Below are positions 1 through 7,085 of a DNA stretch of 64,000 nucleotides, piece by piece (within the stretch, counting starts at the first letter, position 1; every line of letters starts with the position of its first letter). Origin of the DNA: Siphonobacter sp. SORGH_AS_0500 (GTDB lineage: Bacteria > Bacteroidota > Bacteroidia > Cytophagales > Spirosomataceae); assembly GCF_002838835.1 (NCBI RefSeq), contig NZ_NHPP01000012.1, forward strand, positions 1 to 64,000, given 5' to 3'. The translations under genes were made by a program, and so were the position numbers. The notes below the pieces were generated by a model. The model ran no database searches. It worked only from the letters and a program-made list of their open reading frames with translations, and was not told the origin of the DNA.

Positions 1-159
1 GTTTTGAGTTTTCAGTTTTCAGTTTTGAGTTTTGAGTTTTGAGTTTTCAGTTTTGAGTTTTCAGTTTTCAGTTTTCAGTTTTGAGTTTTGAGTTTTGAGT
101 TTTGAGTTTTGAGTTTTGAGTTTTTCAGTTTTTCAGTTTTTCAGTTTTCAGTTTTCAGT
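1..159. repeat. Heptamer tandem array GTTTTGA/GTTTTCA
   Basis: Seventeen perfect 7-base units run from base 1 to 119, each either GTTTTGA or GTTTTCA. They are followed by three 8-base units (GTTTTTCA) and two further heptamers. The only variation between heptamers is G or C at base 6. The array starts at the window edge, so its full length is unknown. The same words recur, mostly as inverted pairs, in gaps at 962-1067, 3240-3310, 27658-28330 and 30712-30890. No coding function is likely. Confidence 0.95.
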
Positions 160-535
160 TTGGAAAGAGAAAACCCATAAAGGTAGGGGAGTTGTTTGAA
201 AAGGGAACCCTAACCCCGGAGGGGTTTAATATGAGTAGCCCCGGATGCTAATCCGGGGTATCCAGCCAAGGGTAAAGGAAGTGGTTGGTGTCCTCACCAA
301 CCACGGCGGAAAATGTGTCCCCCTGGCGGGTCTCGGATTATTTAACCCCCCTTGGAGTTGGAGAACCCTCTACAAACTAACTTCCTCTCCCGCCATGCTG
401 GTGTCTTCACCAGCCATTCATATAAAGCCTAGTGGTTGGTGTCCTCACCAACCACGGCGGATGACCCAGTTTGTACGAACCGAACCCCGGATTATATCCA
501 AGCCTATCTAACCTCATGAGGGGTTAGATTAGCAC
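160..535. repeat. Mosaic of intergenic palindromic repeats, no gene
   Basis: This gap downstream of ccoH holds several palindromic repeats. At 211-267 is a copy of the CCCCGGAGGGGTT ... GCCCCGGAT ... ATCCGGGG family, also seen at 27970-28230. At 281-310 and 432-460 are two copies of GGTTGGTGTCCTCACCAACC followed by ACGGCGG, with a shorter relative (TGGTGTCTTCACCAGCC) near 398-415. At 507-527 a CTAACCTCATGAGGGGTTAG hairpin ends the block. An open frame crosses the region but consists entirely of repeat sequence. Confidence 0.85.
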
Positions 536-961
536 CTACAACCTAACTTCCTCTTCCGTATAATACTCCTGTTGTCCATCGGTCCAGGTGATTTTGATTC
601 GCCAGTGACCCGTTTTTAGCTTTCGCGTAGAAACGATTTGTTCGGTATGGTTGGGCTCAACGGCTACATTGAAATCCAATTGAGCGTCGGAGGGGCGGAA
701 AAACTGAATCCGGCCCTTCGTTAAACCTTTAGGGATGGAAAACTGAATTTCCTTCTTGGAAGGCTGGTGGTTGATTTTGAAAGGATTATGAGCGGATTTG
801 TTGTTCTGAATCCGGTCGATTTGCTGTTGATAAGCCATTTCAGTCTGGTAATAATCTTTCCGCACCAGATCTACTTTAGTACTGGCCATGCGATAGACCA
901 GAAAGCCAATAAAGCTGCCAAAGGCAACAAAGGCAAGAATGATCGATTTTCCCCAGTTCAT
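536..961 (-). CDS. ccoH: FixH/CcoH family cbb3 oxidase assembly protein
   Basis: 141 residues. One N-terminal membrane segment (about residues 6-24) is followed by a periplasmic-type domain containing the Bacteroidota FixH pattern VDLVRKDYYQTEMAYQQQID just after the membrane. FixH/CcoH proteins interact with the cbb3 cytochrome oxidase during assembly of the mature complex. It is the last gene of the minus-strand cco cluster, about 106 bases after ccoG, and the gap is filled by inverted CAGTTTT-type repeats. The family is poorly conserved in sequence, but position and topology support the call strongly. Confidence 0.88.
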   Translation of the reverse strand: MNWGKSIILAFVAFGSFIGFLVYRMASTKVDLVRKDYYQTEMAYQQQIDRIQNNKSAHNPFKINHQPSKKEIQFSIPKGLTKGRIQFFRPSDAQLDFNVAVEPNHTEQIVSTRKLKTGHWRIKITWTDGQQEYYTEEEVRL

Positions 962-1067
962 CTTTTTAGTTTTCAGTTGTTTGTTTTCAGTTTTCAGTTG
1001 CTAGACTTGGGGCGGCGATTGTGAGTTATTTTATTTAACTAAAAACTGACAACCGCAAACTGAAAAC
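962..1067. repeat. Inverted CAGTTTT repeat arms between ccoG and ccoH
   Basis: The left part contains TTTTCAGTTG, TTTTCAGTTTTCAGTTG and the right part CTAAAAACTGACAACCGCAAACTGAAAACTCA. The arms are complementary, so an mRNA from the cco operon would fold here into a long imperfect stem. Confidence 0.75.
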
Positions 1068-2447
1068 TCATTCTACTGGTCCCATGAAATTGGTTTTTAC
1101 CTGGTCGATGAGCTGACCGTTGGCGGTTACTTCAATTTCGATGGGCGTTTTATTTTCGGTAATCTTTTTGGCGGGTGTTAGTAAGAAAAAAGAACCCTTC
1201 GTTAACTCGCCTGGTCGGACTGTTTTTAGAGCCTGCCCCACGTATTGTAACTGAAAATCAGGATTTTTTACTTTGAAATTTAGTTCGATGGGGCGGAAGG
1301 TTTTATTAATAACTTCTACCGTGTAGAGATTGGAAACCTGTCCGTTGTCCTGTTGCTGAAAAGTTAACCCAGAAGCCCGTAACACCGTTGTTTCGACGTC
1401 TTTTCGATTAATTAATAGATAACTGAGTACGCTGATTAATACCACTAATACAGCGGTGTACGCTTGTAATCGACCATCAAAACGGAATTTTTTATGTTGC
1501 TCAATACCTTCCTGGGAGGCATAACGAATCAGTCCGATGGGCTTCTGAATTTTGTTCATGACCCCATCACAGGCATCAATACAGGCCGTACAATTGATGC
1601 ATTCGAGCTGGGTACCTTTTCGAATGTCGATGCCCGTCGGACAAACCTGTACGCAGAGCGAGCAGTCCACACAATCGCCTTTGGGAGCCGTATCCTGTTT
1701 TTTGAGTTTCCCCCGAGGCTCACCCCGAACGTAATCGTAAGCAACCACGATTGATTTTTTGTCCAGTAATACACCCTGCAATCGTCCATAGGGACAAATG
1801 ACGACGCATACCATTTCACGAACTTTGGCGAAAACGAGATAAAAAAGTACCGTAAAAATCAGGATCGCAGCCAAGCCGCCGAGGTGGTTAGCGGGATCAT
1901 CCGTCTGGATACGAAGCAATTCATCTTTACCAATGATGTAAGCCAGAAAGGTATTGGAAATAGCGAAAGCAATCAGTAAAAACAGTCCGTGTTTGAGTGC
2001 CTTTTTTCTGATTTTCTCAGCCGTCCAGGTAGCTGCCTGGAGTCGTTTCTGGGCTTTGTAATCGCCTTCAATCCAGTTCTCAATTTTCCGGAAGATCATT
2101 TCCATGAAAACCGTCTGCGGACAGGCCCAGCCGCACCAGAGGCGTCCAAACGCTACCGTAAAAACCACAATAAACAAGATAAAAGTAAGCAGGCCGATGG
2201 CTACCAGGTGGAAATCCTGTGGCCAGAACGGTACCCCGAAGAAAATGAATTTCCGCTCTAGAACATTAAAAAGAAACAGCGAATGCCCTTCAAATTCAAG
2301 CCAGGGTAAGCCGAAGAGGGTGAGCAATAAAACTCCGGCTACGATTCCTCTCCAGCGATAGAGTCGCCCGCCTTCGGGTAAACGCGGATACTGACGTTTC
2401 CCCGAAGTGATGGCGAGGTCCTCTAATAGATCATCTGCGGTAGTCAT
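1068..2447 (-). CDS. ccoG: CcoG/FixG, cbb3 oxidase copper-site assembly protein
   Basis: 459 residues, the family's normal length. Membrane segments lie near residues 35-52, 80-102, 152-174, 190-208 and 328-346. CGWACP at 105-110 and CVVICPYGR around 214-222 are family hallmarks. Two 4Fe-4S ferredoxin motifs follow (C259, C262, C265, C269 and C283, C286, C289, C293). The C-terminal 110 residues form a periplasmic Ig-like domain. CcoG is known as a copper reductase that helps load copper into cbb3 oxidase. It starts four bases after the ccoP stop, so the two are translationally close and surely co-transcribed. Confidence 0.96.
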   Translation of the reverse strand: MTTADDLLEDLAITSGKRQYPRLPEGGRLYRWRGIVAGVLLLTLFGLPWLEFEGHSLFLFNVLERKFIFFGVPFWPQDFHLVAIGLLTFILFIVVFTVAFGRLWCGWACPQTVFMEMIFRKIENWIEGDYKAQKRLQAATWTAEKIRKKALKHGLFLLIAFAISNTFLAYIIGKDELLRIQTDDPANHLGGLAAILIFTVLFYLVFAKVREMVCVVICPYGRLQGVLLDKKSIVVAYDYVRGEPRGKLKKQDTAPKGDCVDCSLCVQVCPTGIDIRKGTQLECINCTACIDACDGVMNKIQKPIGLIRYASQEGIEQHKKFRFDGRLQAYTAVLVVLISVLSYLLINRKDVETTVLRASGLTFQQQDNGQVSNLYTVEVINKTFRPIELNFKVKNPDFQLQYVGQALKTVRPGELTKGSFFLLTPAKKITENKTPIEIEVTANGQLIDQVKTNFMGPVE

Positions 2448-2450
2448 GAC

Positions 2451-3239
2451 TTACTGTTTTTGGGCTACCTCTTCGGGCTTCACTTCCTCGCCCTGAGGTG
2501 CCTTAGCTCCGGCGGGTTTACTGCCCTGGAGTGAAAAAATATAACTCGAAACCTGCTGAATCTGAATGGGGTTCAATTGCTTCTTCCAGGAAATCATTCC
2601 CTTGTCGGGCACGCCTTCGGTAATGGTTTTGAAGACTGCTTTAATCGTTCCGCCGTGTAGCCAGTAGGCATCCGTCAGATTCGGACCTACTTTGCCTTCA
2701 GCTGCCGCTCCGTGACAGGCGGTACAGTTCTGGTCAAAGAGCTTTTTCCCAGCTTCGATGGATTTTGGATCTTTCAGTACCGTTACATTCGATTCATTCA
2801 CCGCATTAGCAAACTTCTTGAGATACGCTTCGTGAGCCTGTTCAGCAGCGGCCATTTCGGCGGTGTATTCCTGATGCATCACATCGCCGTCGCCGATGAC
2901 GTGGTAGGTAATCAGATAGCCAATTGCACAGATAATGGTGATATAGAACAGGCCCATAAACCAGCCTGGCGTTGGGTTATCCAATTCCTGAATGCCATCG
3001 GGAGCATGGGCCATGAGTAACTGTTCGTTGGTAGAAGAGGGCGGTACCCGGAAAATACGATTCCAGATGCTACTGCCTTCGTAGACATCTACTTTGGTTT
3101 CTTCCTTCGTAGGTAAGGTACTTTTTACCGTTAAGTATAAGTGAAGGGTAGAAAACAGCAAGGCTAAAGCTCCGAAGATCAGGCAAATGAGTAATACCAT
3201 CAGTAGTAACTCTTCGCCCGTTTTTATTTCAAAGTTCAT
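2451..3239 (-). CDS. ccoP: CcoP, cytochrome c subunit of cbb3 oxidase (one haem)
   Basis: 262 residues. Two membrane segments (about 11-35 and 93-113) are followed by a periplasmic cytochrome c domain with a single haem motif CTACH at 172-176 and a likely axial methionine in PDKGM near 215. Proteobacterial CcoP carries two c-type haems; only one binding motif is present here, as in other Bacteroidota. The PTPGWFMGLFYITI stretch before the second segment matches the CcoP N-terminal domain. The tail after residue 240 is rich in Lys, Glu and Pro. It lies between ccoQ and ccoG in the cco operon. Confidence 0.95.
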   Translation of the reverse strand: MNFEIKTGEELLLMVLLICLIFGALALLFSTLHLYLTVKSTLPTKEETKVDVYEGSSIWNRIFRVPPSSTNEQLLMAHAPDGIQELDNPTPGWFMGLFYITIICAIGYLITYHVIGDGDVMHQEYTAEMAAAEQAHEAYLKKFANAVNESNVTVLKDPKSIEAGKKLFDQNCTACHGAAAEGKVGPNLTDAYWLHGGTIKAVFKTITEGVPDKGMISWKKQLNPIQIQQVSSYIFSLQGSKPAGAKAPQGEEVKPEEVAQKQ

Positions 3240-3310
3240 TTTATGTCAGTTTGCAGTTTACAGTTGTCCGTTTACGATTGAAAACTGAAAACAGACAACT
3301 GAAAACTCAT
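3240..3310. repeat. Inverted CAGTTTT repeat between ccoQ and ccoP
   Basis: The left arm CAGTTTGCAGTTTACAGTTGTC faces the right arm GAAAACTGAAAACAGACAACTG, giving a near-perfect stem that fills the gap between the two genes. Confidence 0.8.
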
Positions 3311-3466
3311 TTATTCCAAAGGCATTTTACTCATTTCCTGTAGGTGTTTCTGGTCGGTCAGAAAAACGAAAAGACCTACCGTAACGAAAAAGGCAACGAA
3401 GATGACGAGCGACGAAATCATAAAGAAATCGGTTCCCTGAAGCTGGGTGATGAGGTTGCGAAACAT
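3311..3466 (-). CDS. ccoQ: CcoQ-like small membrane subunit of cbb3 oxidase
   Basis: 51 residues starting MFRNLITQLQGTDFF and ending LQEMSKMPLE. One membrane segment spans about residues 15-36 and is followed by a charged cytoplasmic-type tail. Size, single helix and position between ccoNO and ccoP match CcoQ/FixQ, a small subunit that stabilises the cbb3 complex. Sequence conservation in this family is slight, so the name rests mainly on context. Both flanking gaps are filled with self-complementary repeats. Confidence 0.8.
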   Translation of the reverse strand: MFRNLITQLQGTDFFMISSLVIFVAFFVTVGLFVFLTDQKHLQEMSKMPLE

Positions 3467-3561
3467 GTGTTTGGTTGTTAGTTGTTGGTTGATGGTTGTT
3501 GGCGGCTGCCGTTGCGGTTATAGTCGGGAGAACTAACAACTACGAACCAACAACCATCAAC
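3467..3561. repeat. Inverted GTTAGTTGTTGGTTG repeat between ccoNO and ccoQ
   Basis: The left arm contains GTTAGTTGTTGGTTGATGG and the right arm AACTAACAACTACGAACCAA followed by CAACCATCAAC, separated by a G+C-richer centre. A long imperfect hairpin in the operon mRNA is expected. It has the same arrangement as the gaps at 962 and 3240, but a different repeat word. Confidence 0.75.
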
Positions 3562-5724
3562 TTATTTCAAAGCCGCTTCGTCCTTCTTGATGTCCGTTCC
3601 CAGACGTTGTAAGTAGGCAATCAGGGCGACAATTTCCTTGTCTGATTTAACTTTGATCCCTTCCTGTTTCAGGCGTACCGAGATGGCTTCGGCCTGTTGT
3701 TCGGCGTCAGCAGAAGCCTGTGAAATGGCGTAGTCATCATAAGGAACCCCGAGGGACTGCATGGCTTTGAGTTTGGCCTCCAGAGTGGAGTTATCCAGCT
3801 TTTGGGTTAACAACCAAGGGTAGGCCGGCATGATCGATCCCGGAGACATACTCGTCGGATCATTCATGTGGTGGTAATGCCAGGAATCAGGGTATTTGGC
3901 TCCTTCGCGGTGTAAATCCGGGCCGGTACGTTTAGAACCCCAGAGGAACGGGTGATCATATACGAACTCGCCCGCTTTGGAGTATTCCCCGTAGCGTTCG
4001 GTTTCGGAACGGAAGGGACGTACCATCTGGCTGTGACAGTTATTGCAACCTTCGCGGATGTATAAATCGCGTCCTTGAAGCTCCAGTGGCGTATAGGGCT
4101 GGACAGAGGCAATGGTTTGCACGTTGGACTCAACGGTAAAGGTTGGAATCAATTCCAGCACCGTTCCGATCAGAATAACGATTAATGAACCTGCCAATAA
4201 CTGCATGGGGCGACGTTCGAAGACGCGGTGCCAGTAGGTGTCTTCCCCTGTGGGTACGTATGCTTTCTCCAGAGCCGGAGCTTCGGCGGATTCGTTAGCT
4301 ACGAAGCTGCCTTTAGCCATGGTTTTGAAGAGGTTATAGGCCATCAGAATAGCCCCAAGCAGATAGATGGCTCCGCCAATGGCACGCATCATGTGCATGG
4401 GTAACAATTGCAGCGTTGTTTCCAGAAAAGCGGGATACTTGAGCGTTCCTTCGGGCGTAAATTCTTTCCACATCATTCCCTGCGTAAAGCCTGAGATATA
4501 CATCGGAACGGCGTAGAACAGAATACCGAGTGTGCCTAGCCAGAAGTGGATGTTCATCATCCGTTTCGAGTAAATTTCCGTCTTCCACATTTTAGGAATC
4601 AGGTAATACAGAATGGCAAAGGTTAGGAAGCCGTTCCAACCCAGAGCACCTACGTGTACGTGAGCCACAATCCAGTCGGTAAAGTGGCCAATGGCGTTTA
4701 CGTTTTTCAACGAAAGCATCGGACCCTCAAAGGTCGCCATCCCGTAAGCCGTAACCCCCACGACCATGAATTTCAGCCGGGCATCTTCCCGTACTTTATC
4801 CCAGGCTCCGCGAAGGGTCAGCAGACCATTAATCATACCACCCCAGGACGGAGCAATGAGCATAATAGAGAAGGCTGTTCCCAGGGATTGAGCCCAGTCA
4901 GGCAAACTTGTATAAAGTAGATGGTGAGGGCCAGCCCAGATGTAAATAAAGATCAGCGACCAGAAGTGTAGAATGGAAAGTTTATAACTGTAAACGGGCC
5001 GATTGGCCATTTTGGGCAGGTAATAATACATCAGCCCCAGATAAGGCGTGGTCAGGAAGAACGCCACCGCGTTGTGTCCGTACCACCATTGCACTAGAGC
5101 ATCCTGAACGCCAGCGTACATAGAATAACTCTTCAGGAAGGTAACCGGAATGGAGAAGGAGTTCACCACGTGCAGAACGGCTACGGTAATAAACGTGGCG
5201 ATGTAAAACCAGATTCCCACGTACAGGTGACGTTCACGGCGTTTGATGATCGTTCCGAACATGTTAATGCCAAAAACCACCCAGATGATCGTAATGGCAA
5301 TGTCGATGGGCCATTCTAATTCGGCGTATTCTTTGGAAGAGGTGATCCCCAAAGGCAGCGTTGCTACGGCAGAAACGATGATGAGCTGCCAGCCCCAGAA
5401 GTGAATCCAGCTTAATACATCCGAAAACATCCGGGCTTTCAGCAGCCGTTGCAGAGAGTAATAAACGCCCATGAAAATGGCATTACCCACAAAGGCAAAA
5501 ATCACGGCATTAGTGTGTAAAGGCCGGATGCGACCGAACGTGGTGTACTGGTTATCCATGTTCATGGCGGGCTGAAACAACTGCGTGGCGGCAATCACAC
5601 CGACCAGCATACCGATTAACCCCCAGATGATGGTAGCAATGGAAAAGGCTTTAACGACCTTGTTGTCGTACGCGAAGCGTTCGAGCTTAGGTGGGGCGAT
5701 TTCAGTAGAAGAATAGGAAATCAT
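3562..5724 (-). CDS. ccoNO: Fused CcoN-CcoO, catalytic and monohaem subunits of cbb3 oxidase
   Basis: 720 residues. Residues 1 to about 470 are the CcoN haem-copper oxidase subunit I with about 12 membrane segments. Visible metal ligands are H70 (RPLHTN), H217 (YGHNAV), H267-H268 (GPHHLL) and H355/H357 (HVHVG). Residues 500-720 are CcoO: an anchor helix at 507-526, then a cytochrome c domain with CNNCH at 560-564 followed by SQMVRPF. The protein reduces oxygen to water at high affinity and pumps protons. The N-O fusion is known in Bacteroidota and makes a separate ccoO gene unnecessary. It follows ccoS by about 26 bases. Confidence 0.97.
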   Translation of the reverse strand: MISYSSTEIAPPKLERFAYDNKVVKAFSIATIIWGLIGMLVGVIAATQLFQPAMNMDNQYTTFGRIRPLHTNAVIFAFVGNAIFMGVYYSLQRLLKARMFSDVLSWIHFWGWQLIIVSAVATLPLGITSSKEYAELEWPIDIAITIIWVVFGINMFGTIIKRRERHLYVGIWFYIATFITVAVLHVVNSFSIPVTFLKSYSMYAGVQDALVQWWYGHNAVAFFLTTPYLGLMYYYLPKMANRPVYSYKLSILHFWSLIFIYIWAGPHHLLYTSLPDWAQSLGTAFSIMLIAPSWGGMINGLLTLRGAWDKVREDARLKFMVVGVTAYGMATFEGPMLSLKNVNAIGHFTDWIVAHVHVGALGWNGFLTFAILYYLIPKMWKTEIYSKRMMNIHFWLGTLGILFYAVPMYISGFTQGMMWKEFTPEGTLKYPAFLETTLQLLPMHMMRAIGGAIYLLGAILMAYNLFKTMAKGSFVANESAEAPALEKAYVPTGEDTYWHRVFERRPMQLLAGSLIVILIGTVLELIPTFTVESNVQTIASVQPYTPLELQGRDLYIREGCNNCHSQMVRPFRSETERYGEYSKAGEFVYDHPFLWGSKRTGPDLHREGAKYPDSWHYHHMNDPTSMSPGSIMPAYPWLLTQKLDNSTLEAKLKAMQSLGVPYDDYAISQASADAEQQAEAISVRLKQEGIKVKSDKEIVALIAYLQRLGTDIKKDEAALK

Positions 5725-5750
5725 GGGATACAGGAATGGTTAATGTGAAC

Positions 5751-5894
5751 TCAGGCTTCGTCGTCGAGTAAGGCTCGGAGACTGGGTGTATACAAATCAT
5801 CATTCTGCCCGGATTTCATGGCCCAGAAGAAGGCAGCCAAAAAGCCTAAAGCCAGCAGAAGACTAATGCCGATAAGAAGAAAAATGATTTTCAT
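5751..5894 (-). CDS. ccoS: CcoS/FixS, cbb3 oxidase maturation protein
   Basis: 47 residues from the ATG whose first base is 5894 (MKIIFLLIGISLLLALGFL). One membrane helix is followed by an acidic tail (NDDLYTPSLRALLDDEA). The motif of a helix, then W, then about ten residues to DLxTP is typical of CcoS, which is required for cofactor insertion into cbb3 oxidase. A start 19 codons further upstream is possible but would add a non-family extension. It is the first gene of the cco cluster. A CCTTTGA-N9-TCAAAGG inverted repeat lies immediately upstream at 5898-5920. Confidence 0.88.
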   Translation of the reverse strand: MKIIFLLIGISLLLALGFLAAFFWAMKSGQNDDLYTPSLRALLDDEA

Positions 5895-5948
5895 AAACCT
5901 TTGATTTTCAGTTTCAAAGGTCAGGAGAAAGGACACTCTTAAAAATGA

Positions 5949-5976
5949 CAAAAATCACCCCGGAGGGTGATTTTCG
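5949..5976 (-). terminator. Rho-independent terminator after the globin gene
   Basis: AAAATCACC and GGTGATTTT pair around a CCGGAG loop, about 30 bases downstream of the truncated haemoglobin stop. On the minus strand the stem runs into a T-rich stretch. It separates the globin gene from ccoS. Confidence 0.7.
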
Positions 5977-6002
5977 AAGGGTAGGCCAGCAAGAAATGGA
6001 GT

Positions 6003-6416
6003 TTAATTCTCCATATAAGAATCGTTATTGAGGTATTCGAGCTTACTGTTCCAGACCAGGGCAATCTGCGTGGCTCGTTGTCGGGCGTTTTCCGCCCCTT
6101 CGCCCTCAAAATTTTCCGCAAGGGTTTCCGTAAAGAGTGTTAACCAGCGTTCAAAATGCTCGATGGTTAAGGTATGCTTCTGATTAATAATCAAATGCGG
6201 ACGAAAGGGGTGACCGTGGTAACTGTTATTCCCTAACAGCAGGTTTTCCCAGAAACCGTACATTTTGGGTAAGTGTTTGGCCCAATCTACCTGAGCAACG
6301 TCGGTGAAGATAGGAGCCAGGAACTCATCCTTCTGAACTTTTTCATAGAAAGAATCCACCAAATGCCGAACGGCTTCTGAACTATCAAGGTACATCTTTT
6401 TTGAGGGAGGATTCAT
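6003..6416 (-). CDS. Group 3 truncated haemoglobin
   Basis: 137 residues. The pattern FYEKVQKDEFLAPIF near the N terminus, then WAKHLPKMYGFWENLLLG and the GHPFRPH stretch are typical of group III (P-type) truncated globins. These bind haem and oxygen or nitric oxide; the physiological role varies and is often linked to low oxygen or nitrosative stress. It sits directly upstream of the cbb3 oxidase genes on the same strand with a terminator between them. Context suggests a role near oxygen-limited respiration (inference). Confidence 0.92.
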   Translation of the reverse strand: MNPPSKKMYLDSSEAVRHLVDSFYEKVQKDEFLAPIFTDVAQVDWAKHLPKMYGFWENLLLGNNSYHGHPFRPHLIINQKHTLTIEHFERWLTLFTETLAENFEGEGAENARQRATQIALVWNSKLEYLNNDSYMEN

Positions 6417-6426
6417 ATCGTCTTTC

Positions 6427-6450
6427 GCTGTCAGCTTTTCTGCTGGCAGT
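6427..6450. repeat. GCTG(T/C)CAGC hairpin repeat copy
   Basis: GCTGTCAGC and GCTGGCAG arms around TTTTCT, upstream of the globin start. It belongs to the same family as 7047-7080, 11977-12200 and 49851-49876. Confidence 0.6.
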
Positions 6451-6551
6451 TAGTTGTTAGTTATGGGGCTACTCGCGAAAAGCGGGCGGCGAATCATTTA
6501 AGCAGAATTCAAGTATAAGGATTCTGAATTAACCATTCAATCAATCCAGCC

Positions 6552-6776
6552 ATGAAAAACGTTCGCTTCCCGGTCTTTTTTGCTACGCTTTATTTACTCC
6601 TTTACACCATCGGAGCGAACATGGGCTGGTTTTCCCTGCCTCTCATCGTTACCCTCTGGATATTGGCTCCGGTCTTGGTAGGCTGGATGGTTTATCGCAT
6701 TCTGAAAGATGGGGTTCCCAGTGGCCATACCTTCGAGGATCGTTTTTACGAAGATTACCAGCCTCGTAGAAAATAA
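6552..6776 (+). CDS. Small two-helix membrane protein, unknown function
   Basis: 74 residues beginning MKNVRFPVFFATLYLLLY. Two hydrophobic segments (about 7-24 and 28-48) are followed by a soluble tail ending EDRFYEDYQPRRK. I do not recognise a named family. It stands alone between the globin gene, which points away from it, and a repeat-filled gap. Short proteins of this build are common in Bacteroidota near respiratory genes, so a link to the cbb3 oxidase is possible but not shown. Confidence 0.75.
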   Translation: MKNVRFPVFFATLYLLLYTIGANMGWFSLPLIVTLWILAPVLVGWMVYRILKDGVPSGHTFEDRFYEDYQPRRK

Positions 6777-7085
6777 AAGGCTAGGTGCCGCCCTGATAAA
6801 CTTTCATTTATTGAGACTGCGTCGTACTACATTTTAAAGAACGCCTTAGTAGAGACGCCGATTTATCGCGTCTGGGTAGAATTGATTTATAACCTCCCAA
6901 TGATTTCCCTTTCCTCGGCTGAGACGCGATAATGCGTCTCTACGTTTGTTTGGGGAAAGACCAAGTTCGGGGTAAACTATGTTTACTACCTCACAGATTT
7001 GCCTCTCGCAGTTACTCCGATAAAGCCAAGCGACTGTGGAAGGCTATAACCGCTGCCAGCTTTTTCGCTGGGAGCGGTAAGTTAC
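6777..7085. repeat. Gene-free gap holding two GAGACGC repeats and a GCTGCCAGC hairpin
   Basis: Two palindromic GAGACGC family copies lie here: GAGACGCCGATTTATCGCGTC at 6852-6873 and GAGACGCGATAATGCGTCTC at 6921-6940. Relatives are at 43152-43180 and 55480-55506. A CCGCTGCCAGCTTTTTCGCTGGGAGCGG-type hairpin lies at 7047-7080. No gene is seen between them. Confidence 0.8.

Noticed and set aside
1..159. Possible CRISPR array
   Set aside because: Units are 7-8 bases without spacers of unique sequence, so this is a tandem repeat.
245..511. 88-residue open frame in the first repeat block
   Set aside because: It consists of palindromic repeat copies with no start signal or protein-like pattern.
5898..5920. 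CCTTTGA-N9-TCAAAGG as an Fnr box before ccoS
   Set aside because: The half-sites are spaced by nine bases, so it does not fit TGAT-N4-ATCA; it may be an unrelated hairpin.
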